This document shows positions 18,283 through 25,255 of a stretch of 64,000 nt of DNA, piece after piece. The notes below the pieces were generated by a model. It did no database searches. It saw nothing but the letters and a program-made list of their open reading frames with translations, and had not been told where the DNA came from. The DNA comes from SSSZ01 sp036732025 (GTDB lineage Bacteria; Pseudomonadota; Gammaproteobacteria; Burkholderiales; Rhodocyclaceae). Positions within the stretch are counted from its first letter, which is position 1. The number at the start of each line of letters is the position of its first letter. A program made the position numbers and the translations under genes. The stretch is from the NCBI GenBank assembly GCA_036732025.1, contig DAINDE010000008.1, positions 38,629-102,628 on the forward strand, written 5' to 3'.

Positions 18283-18846
18283 TTACTTGGCGGTCTTCTT
18301 GGCGGCAGCAGCGGTGGCGCTGACGGCCTTGCCGGTGACCTTGCCGGCGGCCTGCATGTTGGCTTCGGCGATGTCGGAAAGCTGCTTGGCCATGGAGGTC
18401 ATGTTGTCGAAGGCCTTGGTGGAGGCGTTGAGCATGGACTTCATGGCGGCGGCGAAGACGTCGCCACCCACGGGAGCGGAGGCGGTGGCCTTCTCGACGG
18501 CGCTGGAGGCGTTCTTGGTGAAGGAGTTGTACTGGGACTCCATCACGGTGGTGACTTCCTTCTGCATCTGGGACACCAGGTCGTAGATGCTGCGGGAGTA
18601 CTCGGTCCACTTCTGGACGTTGGGCTGGGCAAGCTGGGCGTTCAGCTTGGCCATCTCGTTGGCGTCCTTGGCACCCATGATCTGCTGGGTGTTGGCCACG
18701 GCGTTGTTGAAGAACTCGCGGGAAGCGGCCATGTTCAGGGCGGTGAGGCGCTCGACGCCGTTGAAGGCGGTGCGCAGCAGAGCCATCATGACTTCGGCGT
18801 TGGCCTTTTGGGCGGCGGCGAGTTGGTCGAGATTCGGGTTGCTCAT
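18283..18846 (-). CDS. phaP: Phasin family protein (PHA granule-associated), copy 1
   Basis: The 187-residue protein lacks a signal peptide and is almost entirely alpha-helical, rich in Ala, Asn, Gln and Met. It begins with a Phasin_2-type helix (NLDQLAAAQKANAEVMMALL) and ends in a low-complexity AATAAAKKTAK tail. Such proteins coat polyhydroxyalkanoate granules, control their size and often reach high abundance. A strong Shine-Dalgarno sequence (CGGAGGAA) precedes the ATG. The next gene upstream encodes a second phasin, with a terminator-like hairpin between them, so each may be transcribed separately. The symbol is a family name; several paralogues are usual in betaproteobacteria. Confidence 0.88.
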   Translation of the reverse strand: MSNPNLDQLAAAQKANAEVMMALLRTAFNGVERLTALNMAASREFFNNAVANTQQIMGAKDANEMAKLNAQLAQPNVQKWTEYSRSIYDLVSQMQKEVTTVMESQYNSFTKNASSAVEKATASAPVGGDVFAAAMKSMLNASTKAFDNMTSMAKQLSDIAEANMQAAGKVTGKAVSATAAAAKKTAK

Positions 18847-18895
18847 GGGTAGTTCCTCCGGGAAAGGTTGGTTGATTTTCTTGTCGGGGAATGCA

Positions 18896-18918
18896 AACCC
18901 CCGCTCGTGGCGGGGGTT
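18896..18918 (-). terminator. Hairpin between the two phasin genes
   Basis: A 9-bp perfect stem (AACCCCCGC and GCGGGGGTT, loop 5) lies 15 bases after the stop of the upstream phasin on the minus strand. The T-tract is weak. It probably ends or attenuates transcription before the downstream phasin. Confidence 0.6.
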
Positions 18919-18933
18919 CTGGGGAATGGCTGC

Positions 18934-19488
18934 TTAGGCGGCCTTCTTCTTGCCGGCGGTGGCGCCGACGGCCTTGACGGTGGCGTTGGTGGCGGCGGCA
19001 ACGTTGGCTTCGGCGATCTCGGCAACCTGCTTGGCAGCCTTGTTCATGTTGTCGAAGGCGGAGTTGGCGGCAGCGATGGCGCTCTTGACGGCGGCGACGG
19101 CAACGTCGGAACCGGCGGGAGCGGACTTGGCGGCCTTGTCCAGCAGGGAAGCGACGGTCTTCTGGAATTCGCCGAACTGGGCCTCGACCATCTTGGACAG
19201 CTCTTCCTGGGTCTGGGCGGAGATTTCATAGACGGAACGGGAGTAGGCGACAGCCTTCTCGACGTTGGGCTGGGCCAGGGAAGCCTGGATGGACAGGGCT
19301 TCCTGGACGTCCTTGGCGCCCATCAGGGCCTTGGCGCCGGACACGCCGTCTTCCAGGATGGAGCGGGCGGTGTTCAGGTTGAGGGCGGCGATGCGCTCGG
19401 CGGAAGCCAGGGCGGTGTTGGCCAGGGACAGCAGGGAATCGACGGTGGCCTTGTTGGCGGAAGCGAATTGCTCGGGGGTGGTGAACAT
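18934..19488 (-). CDS. phaP: Phasin family protein (PHA granule-associated), copy 2
   Basis: The 184-residue helical, Ala-rich protein of the Phasin_2 type begins MFTTPEQFASANKATVDSLL, the most typical phasin start in betaproteobacteria, and ends in a Lys-rich AGKKKAA tail. It is related to but clearly different from the neighbouring copy; both keep the RIAALNLNTAR-like and SVYEIS-like helices. An AGGAG Shine-Dalgarno sequence precedes the ATG. Its 5' region holds TGCA-rich inverted repeats resembling PhaR operators, so expression is probably tied to PHA accumulation. Confidence 0.92.
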   Translation of the reverse strand: MFTTPEQFASANKATVDSLLSLANTALASAERIAALNLNTARSILEDGVSGAKALMGAKDVQEALSIQASLAQPNVEKAVAYSRSVYEISAQTQEELSKMVEAQFGEFQKTVASLLDKAAKSAPAGSDVAVAAVKSAIAAANSAFDNMNKAAKQVAEIAEANVAAATNATVKAVGATAGKKKAA

Positions 19489-19550
19489 GGTGACATCTCC
19501 TAGGAAAGTTGGGTGCTGCGAAACATCCGTTGCAGCGCGCCATCAAGGGC

Positions 19551-19627
19551 GATGTTGCACTGCACCATGAGTCCCATTATAGGTAGGAATTTTCCGATGT
19601 CAACCTGTTTTTGTGCATTGCACAAAA
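19551..19627 (-). promoter_or_regulatory. TGCA-rich phasin operator region (PhaR-like)
   Basis: A perfect inverted repeat TTTTGTGCA-T-TGCACAAAA lies at 19609-19627, and a second TGCA pair (GTTGCACTGCACCATG) at 19554-19569, both upstream of the minus-strand phasin start at 19488. PhaR repressors of PHA-producing proteobacteria bind TGC-rich inverted repeats upstream of phasin genes. The assignment to PhaR is by analogy; no phaR gene is in the window. Confidence 0.6.
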
Positions 19628-19676
19628 TTTGTTTCCCCCATGTTGCCGGGGGGTTTCGGAGCGATTGCAAACGGAA

Positions 19677-19710
19677 CCGGCCGGCGATGCTGCGCCGCCG
19701 TACCGGCCGG
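19677..19710 (-). terminator. Inverted repeat downstream of lptA
   Basis: Two CCGGCCGG blocks (19677-19684 and 19703-19710) can pair across an 18-base loop, starting 4 bases after the lptA stop on the minus strand. There is no T-tract. It is a candidate terminator between the LPS operon and the phasin promoter region. Confidence 0.4.
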
Positions 19711-19714
19711 GGAA

Positions 19715-20329
19715 TCAGTGTTCCGGCAGGCGTTCCAGGCCGTTGGCGCCTTTGAGTTCAAGGGGCTGGCCGCGGCGGGGTGCCTCCTCGGCGGGCGGGG
19801 TGCCCTTGTTGCGGGGCTGGATGACGGCCCGGACGCGGGCCGGCGGGCCCTTGGGGTCGCGGCTTTCGCCGGCGGTGACCAGGTATTTTTCACTGAGGGA
19901 GTCGTACCAGATGTAGTCGCCCTTCAACTGGTCCTCGCCGCTCTTCACCCAGGCGCGGTGGAAAAGTTCGGCCACCTCGTTGCGGGAGTTGTATTCGATG
20001 CGCTCGGCTTCGCCCTCGACATACTCGTCCTTGCCCTCCCGCTTCTGGCGGAAGGTGGCGAGGCGGTCCTTGCCGGCGAAGGCGGTCCCCTTCTGGAAGC
20101 CGTACTGGTCCTCGGTGACGACGATGCGCTCGGCGCGGATGACCAGGGTGCCCTGGGTGAGCACCACGTCGCCTTCCAGGATCTGGATCTTCTTGGCGTC
20201 GTCTACCGTCACCTTCTGGGCTTCGAGCTGGATGGGCTTTTCGCGGTCCGCCTTTTCCGCCCGGGCGAGGACCGGCGCCAGGCAGAGCGAGGCGAGCGTC
20301 AGGGCGAGGAGCGGGGCTGGCGTTTTCAT
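19715..20329 (-). CDS. lptA: LPS transport periplasmic protein LptA
   Basis: The 204-residue protein has a signal peptide (MKTPAPLLALTLASLCLAP, cleaved near ARA). The OstA/LptA core follows: PIQLEAQKVTVDDAKKIQILEGDVVLTQGTLVI is the repeated beta-jellyroll strand pattern that builds the LPS bridge. The C-terminal 35 residues are Pro/Gly/Arg-rich. It carries LPS across the periplasm between LptC and LptD. The ATG overlaps the lptC stop by 4 bases. LptB and RpoN, which often follow in other bacteria, are not found here: the next gene is a phasin. Confidence 0.9.
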   Translation of the reverse strand: MKTPAPLLALTLASLCLAPVLARAEKADREKPIQLEAQKVTVDDAKKIQILEGDVVLTQGTLVIRAERIVVTEDQYGFQKGTAFAGKDRLATFRQKREGKDEYVEGEAERIEYNSRNEVAELFHRAWVKSGEDQLKGDYIWYDSLSEKYLVTAGESRDPKGPPARVRAVIQPRNKGTPPAEEAPRRGQPLELKGANGLERLPEH

Positions 20330-20907
20330 GGCTGGGCCTTGGGGCGGAGGTAGGAAGCGCGCACCTGCGATTGCAGGACGAGGATGGAAGTGTTGTTGTC
20401 CAGGTGCATGCCCACGCCGGTCATCCACGACTGGCCCTGGGTGACTTCCACAGGGCTGTCGGTGAAAGCGATGCCGGCATCCGGCTGGACGGTGAGGTCG
20501 GGCATGCGGGCGCGCATTTCCGGCCGGTTTTCGGTGGCGTCGCGGGTGGCGACCACATTGTCCCAGAAGAAGACAGTTTCGCCCTTGGCGGCGGCGTAGC
20601 CCTGGCCGCCGGCCAGGTGCATGTCGGGGGCGCCGGGCTTGTAATAGGTGAGGCGGGGTTCCCGGACGAGGGAGCTGTCGTCGTCGGCGAAGTGCTGCAT
20701 GTAGGGGGCAGCGAGCCGGTACTGGAGGAGCCCTTCGGCACTGAAGCGGCGAATGGTGAAGTTCTCTACGAAACCGTCGGGGTCGTGGCGCTGCTTGCCG
20801 TCGCGCTTGGGCTCGGGCAGGTAGACGGCCTGTTCCAGCCAGAAGCTCAGCCCGGCCAGGAGGGCCAGGACGAGGAGCGGGTAGAGCTGGCTGGTCCAGT
20901 GCTTCAT
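20326..20907 (-). CDS. lptC: LPS export ABC complex protein LptC
   Basis: The 193-residue protein has one N-terminal anchor helix (YPLLVLALLAGLSFWLEQAVY) and a periplasmic beta-jellyroll. The motifs DGFVENFTIRRFSAEGLLQYRLAAPYM and LTVQPDAGIAFTDSPVEVTQG are typical of LptC. It links the LptBFG ABC transporter to LptA. The gene is tightly packed between kdsC (1-base overlap) and lptA (4-base overlap), the conserved order. Confidence 0.9.
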   Translation of the reverse strand: MKHWTSQLYPLLVLALLAGLSFWLEQAVYLPEPKRDGKQRHDPDGFVENFTIRRFSAEGLLQYRLAAPYMQHFADDDSSLVREPRLTYYKPGAPDMHLAGGQGYAAAKGETVFFWDNVVATRDATENRPEMRARMPDLTVQPDAGIAFTDSPVEVTQGQSWMTGVGMHLDNNTSILVLQSQVRASYLRPKAQP

Positions 20908-21431
20908 CAGGATTCCAGGTAGCGGGCGAAGACGGCTTCCAGCTTGCCCTGGGCGGCGAGGACGAATTCGGCGGCCTCGCGCACGGCGCCGCGGCCGCCG
21001 CTGGCGCCGGTGACGGCGTGGGCGCGTTCCTTGACCAGGGGGTGGGCGTTGGCGGGGGCGACGGCGAAGCCGCAGCGGACCATGGCCGGGATGTCGATGA
21101 GGTCGTCGCCCATGAAGGCCACTTCCGGCCAGTGCAGGCCCAGCTTCTCGATGAGGCCGGCGACGGCAGCGCCCTTGTCGGCGACGCCCTGGAAGACGTG
21201 GTCGATGCCCAGGTCGGCGGCGCGGGCCGCCACCACGCCGGAGGTGCGGCCGGTGACGATCGCCAGCTCGATGCCGGCCCGCTGCATGAACTTGAGGCCG
21301 AGGCCGTCCATGACGTTGAAGGTCTTCAGCTCGCGGCCGTCGTCGGTATAGGTGAGGCCGCCGTCGGTCATCACGCCGTCGATGTCGAAGGCCATGAGCT
21401 TGATGCGGGCGGCGCGTTGGCGGGCATCCAT
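20907..21431 (-). CDS. kdsC: 3-deoxy-D-manno-octulosonate-8-phosphate phosphatase
   Basis: The 174-residue HAD-superfamily phosphatase has no cap domain. Motif I is AFDIDGVMTDGGLTY, with the two Asp that bind Mg and form the phospho-Asp; motif II is IVTGRTSGVV; the Lys region is DKGAAV; the acidic motif is MGDDLIDIPAM. It releases phosphate from KDO-8-P in inner-core LPS synthesis. It overlaps kdsD and lptC by one base each, so the four genes form one operon. Confidence 0.94.
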   Translation of the reverse strand: MDARQRAARIKLMAFDIDGVMTDGGLTYTDDGRELKTFNVMDGLGLKFMQRAGIELAIVTGRTSGVVAARAADLGIDHVFQGVADKGAAVAGLIEKLGLHWPEVAFMGDDLIDIPAMVRCGFAVAPANAHPLVKERAHAVTGASGGRGAVREAAEFVLAAQGKLEAVFARYLES

Positions 21432-22426
21432 CAGATCACCTTGGCGTTGAAGAGGTCGTGCATGTTGAGGGCGCCCAGCAGGGTGCCGGCGGCATCGGTG
21501 ACGAGCAGGGCGTTGATGCGGTAGCGCTCCATCATCTCCACGGCCTCCACCGCCAGGCGGTCGGGGCCGATGGTGCGGGGCGAGGGATGCATGAGGGCGG
21601 CGAGGGTGGCCGCGCGCAGGTCCAGGTCGCGCTCGAAGGCGCGGCGCAGGTCGCCGTCGGTGAAGATGCCCGCTACCCGGTCGCCGCTGCCGACGGCCAC
21701 GAGGCCGAGCCCGCCCTTGGACATGGCGAGGATGGCCTGGGGCAGTGGCGTCTCCGGGGCGACGAGGGGGACGGCGTCGGCGGGGCGCATGACGTCCCGC
21801 ACGTGGGTAAGGAGCCGCCGGCCGAGGGAGCCGCCGGGGTGGGAGCGGGCGAAATCCTCGGGGCCGAAGCCGCGGGCGTCGAGGAGCGACACCGCCAGGG
21901 CGTCGCCCAGGGCCAGGGCGGCGGTGGTGCTGGCGGTGGGCGCCAGGTTGTGGGGGCAGGCCTCCTGGGGAACGCCGGCGTCCAGGTGGATGTCCGCCTC
22001 CCGGGCGAGGGAGGAGTCCGGGTTGCCGGTCATGGCGATGAGGCGGGCGCCCTGGCGCTTGATGATCGGCACGATGCGGGCCAGTTCCTCCGATTCGCCG
22101 GAATTGGACAGGGCCAGCAGCACGTCGTCGCGGGTGATCATGCCCAGGTCGCCGTGACTGGCTTCGGCGGGATGGACGAAGTAGGCCGGAGTGCCGGTGC
22201 TGGCCATGGTGGCGGCGATCTTGCGGGCGATGTGGCCGGACTTGCCCATGCCGCTGACGATGAGGCGCCCGCGGCAGGCCAGGATGAGGGCCACGGCGTC
22301 GGCGAAGGCACCGTCCAGGCGCCCGGCGAGGCCGGCTACGGCTTCGGCTTCGATGCGCAAGGTCTGGCGAGCCAGGTCCAGGGCCCGTTGCGGACTGAAA
22401 TTGGTGGCCGGGGCGCGTGTGTCCAT
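21431..22426 (-). CDS. kdsD: D-arabinose-5-phosphate isomerase (KpsF/GutQ family)
   Basis: The 331-residue protein has an N-terminal SIS domain (VSGMGKSGHIARKIAATMASTG, residues about 50-71; ALSNSGESEELARIVP) and two C-terminal CBS domains (HVRDVMRP near 215, then ALMHPSPRTI and a second pair near 280). It converts ribulose-5-phosphate to arabinose-5-phosphate, the first step to KDO. It leads the kdsD-kdsC-lptC-lptA operon. The ATG at 22426 gives the family-typical N-terminus; the frame runs further upstream without coding signs. Confidence 0.93.
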   Translation of the reverse strand: MDTRAPATNFSPQRALDLARQTLRIEAEAVAGLAGRLDGAFADAVALILACRGRLIVSGMGKSGHIARKIAATMASTGTPAYFVHPAEASHGDLGMITRDDVLLALSNSGESEELARIVPIIKRQGARLIAMTGNPDSSLAREADIHLDAGVPQEACPHNLAPTASTTAALALGDALAVSLLDARGFGPEDFARSHPGGSLGRRLLTHVRDVMRPADAVPLVAPETPLPQAILAMSKGGLGLVAVGSGDRVAGIFTDGDLRRAFERDLDLRAATLAALMHPSPRTIGPDRLAVEAVEMMERYRINALLVTDAAGTLLGALNMHDLFNAKVI

Positions 22427-22478
22427 GCTTTTCGTGCGATTATGATGCCCGGAGTATACCCGACTTCCCGCACTGACC

Positions 22479-24431
22479 TTGAACGCCCTCTCCCTCGTCC
22501 TCGTGCTGCTCGGCGCCTCCGTGGTGGCGGTGGTGCGCTTCCGTCGCCTCAACCTGCCGCCCATCCTCGGCTACCTCCTGGTCGGCAGCCTGATCGGCCC
22601 CCATGCCCTCAACCTGCTGCAGGACGTTTCCCGGGCCCAGAACCTGGCCGAGTTCGGCGTGGTCTTCCTGATGTTCTCCATCGGCCTGGAATTCTCCCTG
22701 CCCAAGCTTTATGCCATGAAGCGCATCGTCTTCGGGCTGGGGACGCTGCAGGTCGGCATCACCATGGCCCTGGTCGCCGGGGCGGTGATGGTCCTGGGGC
22801 TGTCCTGGCAATTGGGGGTCGCCCTCGGCGGCGTGTTGGCCATGTCGTCCACCGCCGTGCTCACCAAGCTCCTGGCCGACCGCCTGCAGGTCGATTCGCC
22901 CCACGGCCGCGACATCATGGGTGTGCTGCTCTTCCAGGATCTGGCGGTGGTGCCCCTGCTGGTGCTGATCCCCGCTCTGGCGCAGCCGCCGGAGATGCTC
23001 GCCATGCTCATGGGCAAGGCGCTGTTCAAGGCCGTGGTGGTGCTGGCGGTGATCCTCTTCTTCGGCCAGAGCCTGATGCGCCGCTGGTTCCACGTGGTGG
23101 CGCGGGCCAAGTCGTCGGAGGTGTTCGTCCTCAACGTGTTGCTCATTACCCTGGGGCTGGCCCAGATCACCGAACTGGCGGGGCTCTCCCTCGCCTTGGG
23201 GGCCTTCGTCGCCGGCATGCTGATATCCGAGACCGAGTACCGGGTGCAGGTGGAAGAGGACATCAAGCCCTTCCGCGACGTGCTGATGGGGTTGTTCTTC
23301 GTCACCATCGGCGTCAAGCTGGACATGCACCTCCTCATCGTCAACTGGTGGCTGGTGCTGGCGCTCCTCGTTGCCCTGCTGCTCTTCAAGGGACTGATCG
23401 TGGGCGTGCTCTCCTGGCGCCTCGGGGCGACCCCCGGCAACGCCATCCGCGCCGGCCTGTGGCTGGCCACCGGCGGCGAGTTCGGCTTCGTCCTCCTGGG
23501 CGAAATCGGCCAGATGCCGAAGGTGGTCGAGCAGGTGGTGCTGACGGCCCTGGTGCTGTCCATGCTGGCGGCGCCCTTCATCGTCCACTTCAGCGAAAAG
23601 ATCGTCATGCGCTTCGTGGCCAGCGAGTGGCTGCTGCGCTCCATGCAGTTGACCCGGATCGCCGCCCAGTCCATGGGCACGGAAAAGCACGCCATCCTCT
23701 GCGGCTTCGGGCGCAACGGCCAGTTCCTGGCCCGTTTTCTCACCCAGGAGGGGGTCAATTACGTCGCCCTCGACCTGGACCCGGACCGGGTGCGGGAGGC
23801 TTCCGCTGCCGGCGAGAACGTCGTCTTCGGCGACGCCACCCGGCGGGAAAGCCTGATGGCCGCCGGTCTCATGCGCGCCAGCGTGGTCATCGTCGCCGTC
23901 GCCGACACCCCGGCCGCCGAGAAGATCCTCCACCACGTCCACGACCTGCGGCCGGAACTGCCCGTCGTCGTGCGCACCCTCGACGAGGGCGACATGGAGC
24001 GCCTGTCCAAAGCCGGTGCCGCCGAGGTGGTGCAGGAGCCGCTGGAAGCGAGCCTGATGCTGGCATCCCACGCCCTGGTCCTGGTCGGGGTGCCCCTCAA
24101 CCGCGTGCTGCGTCGCATCCGGGAAGCGCGGGCGGAGCAGTACAAGTTGCTGCGCGGTTTCTTCCACGGCCTCTCCGACCGGGACGAGGACGAGGCCGGC
24201 CAGCCCCGCCTGCATTCGGTCTGGCTCGGCCCCGGCAGCGCCGCCATCGGCCGCAGCCTCGCGGACCTGCGGCTCGCCGACCTGGGTTGCGAGGTCAGCG
24301 CCATCCGCCGGCGGGGCATCCGCGCCGTGGAGCCGGCCGCCGAAACGAGGCTGGAGGAAGGGGACGTGGTGGTGTTGCTGGGCGGTCCCGAGGCCGTGGC
24401 CGCCGGCGAGACCAGGCTGCTGAAGAAATGA
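22479..24431 (+). CDS. KefB/KefC-type monovalent cation:proton antiporter with TrkA domains
   Basis: The 650-residue protein has about twelve membrane helices (residues 1-390), then a Rossmann TrkA_N domain (AILCGFGRNGQFLARFL near 408) and a TrkA_C domain near 570-650. The membrane part shows the CPA2 hallmarks LAMSSTAVLTKLL and LFFVTIGVKLDM. The architecture is that of glutathione- or nucleotide-gated K+ efflux systems, though the KefC-specific glutathione site cannot be confirmed. It starts with TTG at 22479, because the next in-frame ATG would cut off the first helices. It is divergent from kdsD with a 52-base gap. Confidence 0.9.
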   Translation: MNALSLVLVLLGASVVAVVRFRRLNLPPILGYLLVGSLIGPHALNLLQDVSRAQNLAEFGVVFLMFSIGLEFSLPKLYAMKRIVFGLGTLQVGITMALVAGAVMVLGLSWQLGVALGGVLAMSSTAVLTKLLADRLQVDSPHGRDIMGVLLFQDLAVVPLLVLIPALAQPPEMLAMLMGKALFKAVVVLAVILFFGQSLMRRWFHVVARAKSSEVFVLNVLLITLGLAQITELAGLSLALGAFVAGMLISETEYRVQVEEDIKPFRDVLMGLFFVTIGVKLDMHLLIVNWWLVLALLVALLLFKGLIVGVLSWRLGATPGNAIRAGLWLATGGEFGFVLLGEIGQMPKVVEQVVLTALVLSMLAAPFIVHFSEKIVMRFVASEWLLRSMQLTRIAAQSMGTEKHAILCGFGRNGQFLARFLTQEGVNYVALDLDPDRVREASAAGENVVFGDATRRESLMAAGLMRASVVIVAVADTPAAEKILHHVHDLRPELPVVVRTLDEGDMERLSKAGAAEVVQEPLEASLMLASHALVLVGVPLNRVLRRIREARAEQYKLLRGFFHGLSDRDEDEAGQPRLHSVWLGPGSAAIGRSLADLRLADLGCEVSAIRRRGIRAVEPAAETRLEEGDVVVLLGGPEAVAAGETRLLKK

Positions 24432-24436
24432 AAAAA

Positions 24437-24452
24437 GCCCGCCGGAGCGGGC
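24437..24452 (-). terminator. Rho-independent terminator of the prepilin gene
   Basis: The stem GCCCGC and GCGGGC has a 4-base loop. Read on the minus strand it is followed by TTTTTTC, and it lies 19 bases after the prepilin stop. It is a good intrinsic terminator for the minus-strand gene and makes it monocistronic. Confidence 0.8.
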
Positions 24453-24471
24453 CTAATGGTGATTCTTGCGG

Positions 24472-25125
24472 TCAAAAAGCGACACAGACGGTATAGGACT
24501 TCCCGTCCGCATAGGAGCTTGCTCCACCCTTTCCGCCATCAGTAGAACTGCCTTCCTGAGCACGTAGCGTGCCCTTATCCGGCGAGCCATCGTCAAGCGT
24601 GGTATCAAGCTGCAATGCCAGTTTGTTGTTGATTCCGGTGGAGCAAAGATAGTAGGTGCCGCTGAGTCCCTGTATTGGTGCAGTCATCTGCAAGCCGATT
24701 TGGCCGCCTTCGGCATTGGAGGGAAGGCCTGCTTTCGTTGAATCCGAAAAGTCGGTCGAACCGGCGGCCAAGCCCGCCAAGCGAACATGCTGCCAGAATA
24801 GGACGTTTTCGTCCTTGACGTCCTTGGAATCCCATTTCCCTTCGATAATGCCATTGCCGGCCGTAAACCCAGTCGGGCCGGATGCAGCGTTGGCAGTGGC
24901 GCCGAGATGGGTTTGCACATTCGGATCGTCGCCTGGCAATCGCTTGAATTTGTCTTGGTAGCCGTAAATGAATACCGGAATGGTGCGGAAGTCGTTGGCC
25001 AGATTCTTCACCTTGGCGCTATTGATGAGTTCCTGCCCCTTCAACACCCCGCCCAGCAGCAGGCCGATGATGACGAGGACGATGGCGATTTCGACGAGGG
25101 TGAAACCACCTTGTTGGTTTTTCAT
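24472..25125 (-). CDS. Type IV prepilin / major pseudopilin candidate of the MSHA-like locus
   Basis: The 217-residue protein has a class III signal: a short basic leader MKNQQGG, cleavage before Phe8, then FTLVEIAIVLVIIGLLLGGV with Glu at mature position 5. The rest is a globular pilin-like domain with two Cys, in YYLCSTG and YTVCVAF at the extreme C-terminus, that could form a disulfide loop. It is monocistronic, with its own sigma-54-type promoter and an intrinsic terminator. The Shine-Dalgarno sequence is CGGAG. This expression logic suggests a main structural subunit of the adjacent pilus machinery. Codon and base use look a little less GC-rich than in neighbours, as is common for pilin genes. 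Confidence 0.85.
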   Translation of the reverse strand: MKNQQGGFTLVEIAIVLVIIGLLLGGVLKGQELINSAKVKNLANDFRTIPVFIYGYQDKFKRLPGDDPNVQTHLGATANAASGPTGFTAGNGIIEGKWDSKDVKDENVLFWQHVRLAGLAAGSTDFSDSTKAGLPSNAEGGQIGLQMTAPIQGLSGTYYLCSTGINNKLALQLDTTLDDGSPDKGTLRAQEGSSTDGGKGGASSYADGKSYTVCVAF

Positions 25126-25162
25126 GGCATTCTCCGGTTTGATGCGTTACGGAAATGAATAA

Positions 25163-25176
25163 GCAATACTTGTGCC
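25163..25176 (-). promoter_or_regulatory. Sigma-54 (-24/-12) promoter of the prepilin gene
   Basis: On the minus strand the sequence reads AGGCACAAGTATTGCTT, matching the sigma-54 consensus TGGCAC-N5-TTGC at all but the first base, with GG and GC exactly 10 bases apart. The expected start of transcription is near 25151, leaving a 5' leader of about 26 bases with a CGGAG Shine-Dalgarno sequence before the ATG at 25125. Confidence 0.8.
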
Positions 25177-25185
25177 TATGAAAAA

Positions 25186-25241
25186 CGTCATAGATGACGC
25201 GTTTTTGCGGGCTGGGTGCGGAAAAGTGTCGAAATCTCGAC
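25186..25241. promoter_or_regulatory. Two inverted repeats upstream of the sigma-54 promoter
   Basis: CGTCAT-AG-ATGACG at 25186-25199 and GTCGA-AATC-TCGAC at 25228-25241 are perfect inverted repeats. They lie 10 and 52 bases upstream of the -24 element on the minus strand and in the 5' region of the divergent sensor-kinase gene. They are candidate binding sites for an NtrC-type activator or another dimeric regulator. Confidence 0.45.
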
Positions 25242-25255
25242 GGTTCGGTTGAAAT

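Noticed and set aside
18220..18852. Glycine/Leu/His-rich plus-strand open frame over the phasin gene
   Set aside because: Mirror of the Ala-rich phasin coding strand; no start signal.
21458..24496. Plus-strand open frame of about 1,010 codons crossing kdsD and the antiporter
   Set aside because: Out of frame with the antiporter, low-complexity Arg/Gly/Pro content, overlaps genes with clear motifs.
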